Positions 55,513 to 64,000 of a DNA stretch of 64,000 nt are shown here, one piece after another. Under the pieces are notes generated by a model that was not told the DNA's origin, searched no databases, and saw only the letters and a program-made list of their open reading frames with translations. The position numbers and the translations under genes were made by a program. Positions within the stretch are counted from its first letter, which is position 1, and each line of letters opens with the position of its first letter. Origin of the DNA: Micrasema longulum (Eukaryota; Arthropoda; Insecta; Trichoptera; Brachycentridae). Location of the stretch: assembly GCA_022494885.1 (NCBI GenBank), contig JAGVSM010000195.1, forward strand, positions 1 to 64,000, in the 5' to 3' direction.

Positions 55513-55910
55513 CAATGGCTTCGTTTGCGCACACATGTCATTTCACAATTTTCAACCGAGAATTTTTATTATTTACAAATAAGATAATAATAAATCACTT
55601 CCCCAAGTGATTCATTCAATTTTTCCGCACTATTTTCCGATAGGTACAAAAATTCGTATGTCTTTGTTTGCGTTGATTGCATTCTTAGTAAAGCTGTTTG
55701 CAATACGGTTATTGAAATTTAATACTTTGATAATGATCTAAGTAATCATTTAAAGGGATCCCACGACGCACCCTTTATTTTATCGAACATTCTATATCCT
55801 GCAATATTTTAGTTTGGAGTAAATAAATGCTTAATAATTATAATTAATTTATTAATAAACCGCTTTTACAACGGTTGTCATCATAATAATAAATAGTTTA
55901 AAAAAAAATA
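55513..55910. other. Unassigned sequence
   Basis: No gene recognised. Confidence 0.35.
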
Positions 55911-56060
55911 TGGGTCCGTGGTGAAATGTTTAAGACTCTTGTCTTACGCACGAAAGGTTCCGGGTTCGATTTCCGGTGAGAACACAAAAATTAAATGTGA
56001 TTTTTCTCAAGTCCACTGTGATTGGGTCTCCTGACAGGGAGAGAAAGCGGATAGTCCCAT
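55911..56060 (+). mobile_element. SINE family C, copy 2
   Basis: tRNA-like head GGTCCGTGGTGAAATGTTTA (box A), TCTTACGCACGAAAGG, box B GGGTTCGATTTCCGG, then ATGTGATTTTTCTCAAG and GGGTCTCCTGACAGGG. The best representative of this family here. Confidence 0.75.
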
Positions 56061-56305
56061 CATTTTGTCAAAACAAACTAATAACGCCACTTTTTTTAAT
56101 CCTGTGTTTTATTGTGTTTATTTTCGATACGGGCTAATCAATCTGGGTATTGTACCGGTTAAAAGTTAAAACACGATTTGAAATATATGCCTCCAGACTA
56201 ATAATAGGGATGTTCAAAGTTTAAAAATGTTCTCCTGAACATTTTACAAATTGTGACTATAAACCTATATTTGCAATCTGTGTACCTATACCAAATATAA
56301 AGATC
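56061..56305. other. Unassigned sequence
   Basis: No gene recognised. Confidence 0.3.
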
Positions 56306-56355
56306 ACCGCCATCTCCCTATCCGCACCGTGTGGTGTTTAGGGCACCGCATTTTA
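56306..56355 (-). mobile_element. SINE family A 3' fragment
   Basis: The minus-strand text TGCGGTGCCCTAAACACC and GGTGCGGATAGGGAGATGG matches the last 50 bp of family A. Confidence 0.55.
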
Positions 56356-56370
56356 TTATATCTAGTTTTT

Positions 56371-56583
56371 TTTTTTTCATATCTTGGCATTGTCTTTGAA
56401 TGCAACGTTTCCCAGCGCCCAGGTTGCAAATATAGTATCATCAAAATATTCTGACGGCACTGACCATTTCACGGTCATACGGAGAATGCGACGGCCTTGG
56501 GTAGCTGGCTCCTTATCTAAAGCCGACGACAGAGTGGGTGTGTATACGTACTTTGAATCGGAAATCGGAATCAATAGAACCAT
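56371..56583 (-). pseudogene. Candidate processed retrocopy or exon (weak)
   Basis: GC-richer than its surroundings. The minus frame (56583-56380) reads SDSKYVYTPTLSSALDKEPA, TQGRRILRMTVKWSVPSEYF, DDTIFATWALGNVAFKDN and stops at TGA. The stop is followed at once by a run of about 13 A (as T at 56371-56383). A coding-like C-terminus ending in poly(A) suggests a retroposed mRNA fragment. I do not recognise the parent protein. A SINE-type tail on non-coding sequence is the alternative. Confidence 0.3.
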
Positions 56584-56722
56584 GGGTTATCAATCGTTTA
56601 TTGAGCTTTTTTTTACTGGGAAAGCAGCTAGTGAATCAACTTTTTCATATCTAATCATATGCGAAATAACAACATACCCCTCTAGTTTCTATCCCACATA
56701 CATATAGAGGGTGGCTAAATTA

Positions 56723-56920
56723 TTAATTACACGTGCAAACAAACATGTAACGACGCCGACGTAACCCTTTATTCTTAATATTATTTGGTAACATGTTACA
56801 TATTTTAGATTTACTGTATTGCAGTGTCCTTTTGCCACATTTATTACAATATCTAGGAACAGCTAGCCCTTCCATATTTGTTAACCTGGTGTTGTAATCA
56901 TGTCCCAATATGTGTTTTTA
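56723..56920 (-). pseudogene. LINE C-terminal fragment
   Basis: The minus frame HDYNTRLTNMEGLAVPRYCN, KCGKRTLQYSKSKICNMLPN, NIKNKG corresponds to the 'H-YNTR------VP-------R---Y----I-N-LP--I' ending of Jockey/R-type LINE proteins. Confidence 0.6.
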
Positions 56921-58010
56921 CGCGGAGTGCGACGCATGCTGACAAATTAAGTTGAACCAAAGTAGAGCCCTAACCAATCATTTATTTACAGATTTATACT
57001 TGAATGATATTGAAATATTGTGTCTCTGGCGGTATACATATTTATGTAGCAGAAATTTGATCATTTAATTTTTGCAAGTTTTAATAAAATTAACATTAGT
57101 TTCACTTGATAACCCCCAGGAAGTAGTATAGCATATCGTATAATTGATTCTGAGAGAGATAAATAAATAATTCGTAAAGTATTTAAAGGGACTTATATTT
57201 TAACATGTACATTCTATTACTTATTGCTCTTATCGCTTACACAATTTTCTGATCAATCTAAATAACTAACTATCAACAAATTGAAATCATTCATGATATT
57301 CAATTTAAATTAAACAAAAGGATATTAAATATTAATAACCCAACTATTATAAACAAAAATAAGTATCAAATACTGAATATTTACAGTTTATTCCTGGACT
57401 TCAAGCGATTCGCATCGCATTTTTTTAAAAGTATTACCGAAGGCATAATTTTACGTAGAAATGAAGGAAAATGACCCAAAAATGTATGTAATTTAAAATG
57501 CTTGTATTTTTTTTCAAAATCAAAAAAATTAAATTTTGTTTCGGCCACTTTCATGTTCAATTTATTATTTTCAAATTATTACAATAAATTTTAGTTCAAT
57601 ACTTAGTCTTTTTTGAGATCCCAGATACCTAAGTTTAGTCTTAATTTGAAATGGCGTAATCTGCCCGCCTAAAAGTAATGATAATTTAGTTACATAAAAC
57701 TTTTAAGTATATTTTTTAACAGAAATACCTTTAAAAAATTTTGTTTTTATATAATTCACGTTTTTGTTATTTTTTTATTATTGCGTGACTAAAAAAAAGC
57801 ATTCGTTTTAAAACGGCAAAATCGTATGATTTCCTCATTTTGCGTGCGTTTTACCAGACTACAGCCTTAACTATTTCGTACGTTTTCTCTTATTTTTCAG
57901 GCACTTTCAGCACAAATTTTGTAAAATAATAAATAATAATAAAAAATATTTTTTGCAGAAATAAGATAATTTTAAATATTCCATTTAATTGACATACAAG
58001 TTTGGGAGTC
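56921..58010. other. Unassigned AT-rich sequence
   Basis: About 1.1 kb with no gene. The first 150 bp may be degraded LINE. Confidence 0.35.
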
Positions 58011-58190
58011 AAAATTCTTGGTGGAAGTAAACTGTAATTTGTTATAGAAATTGAAGACTAACTGTTTTGTACCTTTCATAATAATAGAGATACCAGTTTC
58101 AAAAATGTCGCGAAAGCGACGAAACCGGTAAATGGTTATTCCAAATTTGTGGATTTAAGCCTTACTCGTCTTTTATTTCTATAATTTCTA
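58011..58190 (+). repeat. Second hammerhead-like repeat family, copy 2, palindromic layout
   Basis: GAGATACCAG, a GTCGC-GAAA-GCGAC hairpin and GAAACCGGTAAATGGTTATT (58087-58140) precede ATTCCAAATTTGTGGATTTA. Upstream, AAAATTCTTGGTGGAAGT is the inverted form of the family's far end (52771-52790). The unit is therefore flanked by an inverted partial copy of itself. Confidence 0.45.
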
Positions 58191-58430
58191 TGATTTTTTT
58201 GAAAACAATTGATTTATTTTGTTTCAGGTACACTAGCCAAGAAATTCCTGTGTTTACGCAGGATCTTCTTTGTTACATGTGTTTTTTATTAAATGATATT
58301 TAATTGATTGAAATCAATAATAAAAATAAATGTAAATATGTAAACATACCAATGATATAAAAATTAAACCATAAATTTAAATTACTAAATATACCATTAA
58401 AATTAAAAAATTGAAATATAAATAATAATC
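58191..58430. other. Unassigned AT-rich sequence
   Basis: Nothing recognised. Confidence 0.3.
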
Positions 58431-58975
58431 ATGACAAAATCAAAACAAGTCTCCACAACTCCACTACTTCGGGAACTACACTGGCTACGTTTTCCACAGA
58501 GGGTCGAATACAAACTCTGTTGGCTTATGTATAAGTCACTGCACAACTCGGCTCCGGAATATCTAAGGGAACTATGCATTCCAGATGAACTAGCTGACAG
58601 GCGTCTCACGCTTAGATCAGCTACGTCTACGGCGAGAGGAAAAGTTATTATACCTCTACGCAAACAGCGCACTAAATTTGGTGAACGCGCATTTGCGGTC
58701 GCAGGCCCTATGGCATGGAATGCTCTCCCAGCAGAGGTGCGAGGCTGTGAAAGTGAAGTGATCTTTCGGAAAAAACTTAAAACCCACTTGTTCTCTAAAT
58801 CATTTGAATAAATCCGTAGCATGTGACAACAAAATAAATTATTTTAATTAAATTACAAATTTAAAAGCTTCAATTAAATTAACTTAACAATAGAATCACC
58901 ATGTAAAGCGCCCTTGAGGTATTTTATTACGAAAATGGCGCTATATAAGTTATCCACAATAAACAATAAATATAA
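58431..58975 (+). pseudogene. L2-clade LINE, C-terminus and 3' UTR
   Basis: The 126-codon frame starts within the protein: TPLLRELHWLRFPQRVEYKL, YKSLHNSAPEYLRELCIP, RTKFGERAFAVAGPMAWNAL, PAEVRGC and FRKKLKTHLF. This is the classic C-terminal block of L2/CR1-type LINEs. The 3' UTR holds TGTAAAGCGCCCTTGAGG and AATGGCGCTATATAAG, the conserved L2-type 3' hairpin. 5' truncated; the remaining frame is open. It is the reference copy for the fragment at 2845-2930. Confidence 0.85.
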
Positions 58976-59749
58976 ATTACAAACCATAAAAAAATCCGTT
59001 AAAAAGAATAAGGAGACATTTGAAAATCGAAACATACACATTTTTAAGCTATATAAATAATTTACAGGATATGAAAAGGTATATTTTTTATCCACGTCCT
59101 CACAATATTCTTAACTGACAGACGCTTGTATTTCAGGGTCCAACATGTTAAAAACAAAAAAAAAAACAATGCACGCAGAAAAAAACCTGGAGCCCTGATC
59201 GTTTTGGAATTATTTTATTTCATTTTATAAACGAAAGCATCGATATAGAAATCATAAAAATATGAAAATTAAGGGAAAAACTGATTGTCAAGTTTTCCGT
59301 TAAATTTTTTTAGGTGAATCAGTGTCATCTTGAAATGCATTATTTTTGTTTGTGGATACCGAAACATCGCTCAAATACGTTCATTATTTTACTTGGAATG
59401 TTTTTTTACTGAATAAGCACGAACACATTCTGCCATAACAAGCATTACCATTTTCCGATGACGCCAGTCAGAGTGAAAGCGTCGCAGTGCCGCGGTTGTA
59501 GAAGTAAGGTTGTTGATTTATCTGGTTTTGCCGTACCGATGACTGACGATTGTTGAGTCATGTTTAAACAGAGTTAATCGGTGCTGTGCTTCTGCGCAAT
59601 AACGATATAAGTAAGACTATTATGTAAATTTATGAAATCATCAAATGTTTTTCACCCAAATGGCGTAACTCTGTATGTATGTTAACGTTGACATAAATCA
59701 CGATAAACTTTATTGGATATTGTGTATAGTATCCTTATAACCCTTCGAG
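58976..59749. other. Unassigned sequence
   Basis: GC-richer text at 59455-59530 (GACGCCAGTCAGAG, GCAGTGCCGCGG) stands out but has no frame. Confidence 0.3.
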
Positions 59750-60032
59750 GGCCTCGATTATGATGGGAAGATAAAATTTATCGTCAATTTTATCTACAAA
59801 TTAAAAGTTTTCTTTTCTAATCTTTTTCTAATTTTTTTTCTAATCATGTTCAATTACCGGTTACCGACGAAGATACTTTGAATTTTCATACAAATATCAA
59901 CACTTTCGTACGTAAATATCGATATTAGTTTCTACTGTTTCAGTATATTCACATACTAGGCAACGCCTGAAAACAACTATTCTTTTTTCTTTTTTTTTAT
60001 ACCGATAAAGATAGCCGTTCATAATCGCGGCC
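59750..60032. mobile_element. MITE family D, copy 3 (diverged)
   Basis: The left end GGCCTCGATTATGATGGGAA and the right complement GGCCGCGATTATGAACGG, flanked by GAG/CAG. It keeps ATGTTCAATTACCGG and CCGACGAAGATACTTTGAA. It carries about 50 bp of family E text near 59950 (CTAGGCAACGCCTGAAAAC). Confidence 0.65.
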
Positions 60033-60041
60033 CAGAACCCG

Positions 60042-60752
60042 TATTCTAAAGGGAAGTTAAAATTTATCTACAACAACAACAAACAAAAAAATCATCACGC
60101 CGTTTCCCCGTGACGGTAGGCAGAGAGGATATAACGCCACATCCCTCTATCTGTGCATACAGATCTCGCTTCCTCTACATTCATACATCTCATGCACGCG
60201 CGCCGATTATTCTGACTTTTAACATGTCCATTTTCAAGTATTTGTTTTGATTTGGTCATGCGATGTATTTCTCGGTCTTCCTCTATTTCTGCATCCATCA
60301 ACATTAGCATTTTATATATTTTAGCCGTTCTTTTGCTGTCCATTCGCTCTACATGTCCAAACCAACGCAGAGCTCATTTCTTGATTTTGTCGATAATGCT
60401 TATCTCAGTCTTACATAATGTACGGATCTCAACATTTGTGCATCTGTCGTACATAGTTTTACCACACATTCGCCTGAGAGATCGCATTTCGACAGCATCC
60501 CTACTTTCATCCCTGTTTTTCCAAGTCCATATTTCGCTCCCATACATCAAGGTCGGCACCAGGACTTTATTGTGAACTGCTAATTTTGCCTCTTGCGACA
60601 AACATTCTTTTGCCAAGGTTGATTTAATTGCACCGCTCACTCTGTTCCCATGCTTTTATCCACAAAGTAAAATTAAGTTTTCTGTATTAAAAATATAATA
60701 TTAATATTTTTTTTCTTAACATGTTCAATTGCAGGTTATCGACTAAGATACT
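60042..60752. mobile_element. MITE family D, copy 4, split by a LINE
   Basis: The left fragment 60042-60073 (GGGAAGTTAAAATTTATCTAC) and right fragment 60657-60752 (ACAAAGTAAAATTAAGTTTTC, ATGTTCAATTGCAGG) are continuous in the family D consensus. They are separated by the RTE-like LINE at 60074-60656. TATCTACAA / TATCCACAA at the junctions is the LINE's target duplication. The right terminus is lost. Confidence 0.65.
60074..60656 (-). pseudogene. RTE-like LINE C-terminal region inside a MITE
   Basis: The minus frames 60640-60374 and 60343-60095 give SGAIKSTLAKECLSQEAKLA, VHNKVLVPTLMYGSEIWTWK, EMRSLRRMCGKTMYDR, and then MDSKRTAKIYKML...EDREIH. Close paralogue of 26265-26850. The parts are in different phases. 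The tail at the left is (TTG)n on the minus strand. 5' truncated at 60656. Confidence 0.78.
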
Positions 60753-61554
60753 TCTTTTTTACTTTATACCGTCTCGATGACGATGACGATGACGATAGCG
60801 TTTAAATAAAGAAAACAATCGCGCAGTATCTACATTCAGTGATTTCTTGCAATGCTATATACGAAAAATGTGCGCGGTAGAATGAATGCTTTTAAAATCA
60901 TAAGCAAAAAGTAAAAACTGTCTATGAAAGCATTTAAAAACATTGTACCTTTGTACCTAGTATGAAAAAATAAAATGTTAGATCTCTTGTTCTATTCGCT
61001 TAAAATATCGTCGTGATCGAAGAACAACGACGGATGTGCGAAAATGCGACTTTTCTTTTATGTATATATTTTTTTGATTTTATCTTAAATATTTCATTTA
61101 TATTGTTTTTATCTGTTATGCTATTCTTTATCTTGTTTCTTTGATTATTTATACTTTGTAATGGTTATATGGCCGGTTGGGTATTGCAATACCCGCCCAA
61201 TCAAGCTAGAAAAAAAAAATTGATTAATATTATATCAAATTTTGATCTTGAAAAGGTTTTATGGTAAAAAGGCTTTATATTCCAGGGCCGCGAATATAAA
61301 GGCTACTTTCATCGGTACATACCGAGACAGTATACTTAACTTCTGTACTATCTCTATCTACCTCGGTATGTTCTACTTACTTGTCATCTCGACGTCATAT
61401 TATGATCGTATCCAACCAATGAATGACGTCGAAAAATAAGTTAGCGTTCCTCACTTAATTCAAATAAAAAATAGTTCTCATTTATATTTAAATTATGTTT
61501 CTGTGATAAAAAAGTGGTCACTTCAAACTACAATAACTCCCAATTCAAGCAAAA
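60753..61554. other. Unassigned; short GATGAC microsatellite
   Basis: CGATGACGATGACGATGACG at 60776-60795. ATTGCAATACCCGCCC near 61185 may be a LINE 3' UTR. No gene. Confidence 0.35.
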
Positions 61555-61905
61555 TGTTCATATGCTCATGCCACGTCTTCCTTGGCCGTCCTTATCCCAC
61601 GTGACAGTTCATTCTCGCCTTTTATTTTGTCATCCATTCGTTCTACATGACCTAACCATCTCGGAGACTCTTTCTCAATCTTATTAATTAAACCTGACTC
61701 AGATTTACACTCTCGCCTAATTTGTCATTCGTTACCCTCTCATATATTGATTTCCTTCACATTCGTTTAAGAGATCGCATTTCAACCGCGTTCACTCTGC
61801 TTTCATCCTTCCTCTGCCAGTTCCATGTTTCACTTCCATACACAAGTGTTCTGACCAAAACTCCGTTGTGCAATACCAGTTTAGCTTCGATTAATACAGA
61901 TAAAA
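61555..61905 (-). pseudogene. RTE-like LINE C-terminal region (second subfamily)
   Basis: The minus strand reads AKLVLHNGVLVRTLVYGSET, WNWQRKDESRVNAVEMRSLK, RM, then frameshifts. Further down RVTN and RRECKSE- appear, as at 11395-11580. Dead copy. Confidence 0.7.
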
Positions 61906-62030
61906 TAAGGTTAAAACGAAATATTTGAATGCAATACATTTCGCTCCATGACTCATTGATATAGAAAAAAAAAAATTTGTTCTTACTCAATAAATATTTT
62001 TTTAAAACAACGTAACAGGCCATGATGTAT

Positions 62031-62288
62031 ATGAGGAAGTACAGTGTTTTTTTAAATGTTTTTATTTTCTTTGTTAATAGACTATTCAATTGAGCCAAGA
62101 AATCTATCACACCATTCTATCATCTATTAGTGACGTCATTCAAAGTAGTTCATATTTGTTAAAACCATTTTTATATTTTTTTTTACATTTTAGAGAAACT
62201 TCGCTGTCACAATTAAATTCTTTAATTTTTACCACGTGCAAGAAAACGTTTTTTATATCCAATTTTCCATAGCACAGAATTTCCTCAT
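62031..62288. mobile_element. MITE family F, copy 2
   Basis: TIRs ATGAGGAAGTACAGTG and (right, reverse complement) ATGAGGAAATTCTGTG. It shares TTAGAGAAACTTCG, CACAATTAAAT and TTTTTTATATCCAATTT with copy 1 at 34865-35226. Confidence 0.65.
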
Positions 62289-62539
62289 TATTATAGAATT
62301 GTAGGATCACAAAACATTTAGACTTGTTAAATATATAATATCATGAAATGCGAAACGACCCCCGTGGTTTGGTTATTTGAATACGTGGTTGAAATAGAAA
62401 TAGAAAATACCTATCTCAACCGTATATAATTAAATATTTTTAATTGATTTGGCATTCACTTCGTACCACTTCATTATAAATTATTAGAAAATAAAACTTT
62501 GTTATTAGTGGTACAACATTTTATTATTTTGCAAAAACT
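62289..62539. other. Unassigned AT-rich sequence
   Basis: Nothing recognised. Confidence 0.3.
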
Positions 62540-62589
62540 CTACTACAGTTTTATATCACCCGTCGATGGGAGTCTCGAAACTGTAGTAG
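62540..62589. repeat. 50-bp hairpin with 12-bp perfect stem
   Basis: CTACTACAGTTT pairs perfectly with AAACTGTAGTAG; inside is CACCCGTCGATGGG. The 3' side reads TCTCGAAACTG, like the 3' part of the hammerhead-like repeats, but no CTGANGA is present. Confidence 0.6.
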
Positions 62590-63369
62590 TGTTCTTGTAA
62601 ATTAAAAATAAAAATATTTTCGAAAGAGTATGTTTATTTTGTTGTCATATTTTGATGAATTAGATATATTCTGACCTATTGTAAAAAAAAATCCAACTTT
62701 TTGGGGTTATAAAGTTATTTGTATTTTTTTTCATCTGTTTTCTACCGCTGCCAACAGATGGTGCCAGTGTTGCTCAGCGCAATAACACGAAACGACGCGC
62801 CGTTTGATGTAGTCGGATTACAGGCCGATGTACAATCGTGCCTTAAACTAATGAGTAAGGAAAATATTAAGCCTTGGTGACGCTTGGCTATGCTTATATA
62901 GCGCACTTATTTTTGAAGAGGTACAGGTCGTCCCTTCGAGTTGCTCGCCTACTTTTGCGAGCGATTCGGGTGAAGCGATCTGCCTCGCTAAACAGTTGTA
63001 TTTAAATGCACAGGTGCAGTGGAAGAATAATAAAAATTTTCTGTCTTTTCTTACTATCTTAAATCATAATTTCAAACAGGTTTTTTTTCGTTTTTTTGAA
63101 CGTATAGTTTCTTAAAATTTAATAACTGCGCCCAAATATCATTTTTGAAAGCCTTAATAGAACAACAGAAATGAACACCTAATATAATAAAACACTTTTT
63201 ATATAGATATAAAAATGTTGGTTTATCATACTTTATATAAGAAAAAATAAGTAATTAACAATAATTTGAGTATGTCCACATGTTTGTAGACACGCCTGGA
63301 TTCCACTCCCTAGTTTCAAGGCTGATTTTTATCGCTTTTGAGAAGGGAATAATATGGACGTCTAAGCGT
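62590..63369. other. Unassigned; GC-richer at 62745-63000
   Basis: The text around ACACGAAACGACGCGCCG (62787) is CpG-richer than average. No frame or repeat partner is found. Confidence 0.3.
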
Positions 63370-63470
63370 TAAGACGGTTTATGAGACATCATTGGCTGGT
63401 TTAAGTGGCCACTTTACACACTGTGTAAAATTAAAACAGGCAGAATGGTGAGCCCTGAAATACCTACTTC
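63370..63470. mobile_element. Repeat family E fragment
   Basis: CATTGGCTGGTTTAAGTGGC and CACTTTACACACTGTGTAAA match 50970-51010; the inverted GCAGAATGGT follows close by. Confidence 0.6.
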
Positions 63471-64000
63471 TAACATCCCTTCTCAAAAATATTTCGCTCT
63501 CTGTTACAATTAGTTTTTAGTATGAAGTAGGTTACACCGTGTAAACTGAAGCTGTGTTAATTTATTATTACCCATTTTTACCCCTTAGTTACGTAATAGT
63601 TTTACCAGTTTATTAGCTTATAAAAACAAAGTTTTTTTATGACCAATTCTAGAAGTGTCGAAAATACGCAAACTTTAGTACCTATGACCTGCTTATTAGG
63701 AAAAAACAAATATATACCCGATGAAATATAATTTAAACAATCGAATAAAATAACAAAATCACTATTAATTTATTTCTGAATAGGGGCCTCTTAACGGAAA
63801 TAGTGAATCAGAGAGCCTTATTTTTTCCAATTAGCATAGTATAAATATTATTTTTTTATCAGAAAGCTAAGTCCTTGGCATACATTTAACGATTCAACAC
63901 TATTTTTTCAATGATTCGTCAGTGAAATCTGTGAAATCTAAATATATTTTACTTTACACACCAATTTTTTTTACCCACTTGACTGATAAATCACTTCACA
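63471..64000. other. Unassigned AT-rich sequence
   Basis: No gene recognised up to the window edge. Confidence 0.35.

Noticed and set aside
58403..58822. 139-codon minus-strand frame
   Set aside because: Antisense to the L2-type LINE, which has recognisable motifs on the plus strand.
60775..60800. GATGAC run as a coding Asp/Asp-Asp tract
   Set aside because: No surrounding frame; a plain microsatellite.

Overview
This window looks like a piece of an AT-rich arthropod (most likely insect) nuclear genome. The evidence is the low GC content, the many non-LTR retrotransposon tails, the tRNA-derived SINEs, a mariner-type transposase relic, small terminal-inverted-repeat (TIR) elements, and a Ty3/Gypsy element. 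I see no bacterial operons, rRNA, genuine tRNA gene or CRISPR array. I cannot name the species. No convincing host protein gene is present. Almost everything that can be recognised is transposon-derived, so this is an intergenic or intronic transposon graveyard with one young element.

The only long intact coding sequence is a 9.7-kb Ty3/Gypsy retrotransposon on the minus strand (37737-47434). It has near-identical 1.42-kb LTRs, a 4-bp ATAT target duplication, a primer-binding site matching tRNA-Lys, a gag with a CCHC knuckle, and a pol with protease, reverse transcriptase, RNase H and integrase. Pol lies in the -1 frame relative to gag. A canonical A_AAA_AAC slip site sits two codons before the gag stop, and an 8-bp stem can form 7 nt downstream. 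The integrase carries Val in place of the second Asp of its DD35E triad, so this copy is probably dead for self-integration although it inserted recently. A 2.1-kb non-coding stretch with four 64-bp tandem repeats lies between pol and the 3' LTR. The element landed inside the 3' part of an older LINE.

The rest is layered. Several LINE lineages are present as 5'-truncated, frameshifted 3' ends: L2-like, CR1/Jockey-like, RTE-like with TGATGA tails, and one with a CCHC-type C-terminus. There are three tRNA-derived SINE families. Non-autonomous DNA transposons can be delimited by TIRs and target duplications: a hAT-like pair with 8-bp duplications, a second 8-bp-duplication element, pogo-like and mariner-like copies with TA, and two families with a 3-bp CAG/CTG duplication reminiscent of PIF/Harbinger. 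Nested insertions at 18.0-19.2 kb, 22.3-22.9 kb, 37.5-47.8 kb and 60.0-60.75 kb give relative ages.

The most unusual small signals are three dispersed copies of a hairpin resembling the hammerhead-ribozyme core (CUGACGA - stem - GAAAC), with a second related family. Both resemble repeats that elsewhere accompany Penelope-like elements. Two short GC-richer open frames (49968-50186 and 56380-56583, both minus) are the only candidates for host-derived coding sequence, and both are weak.
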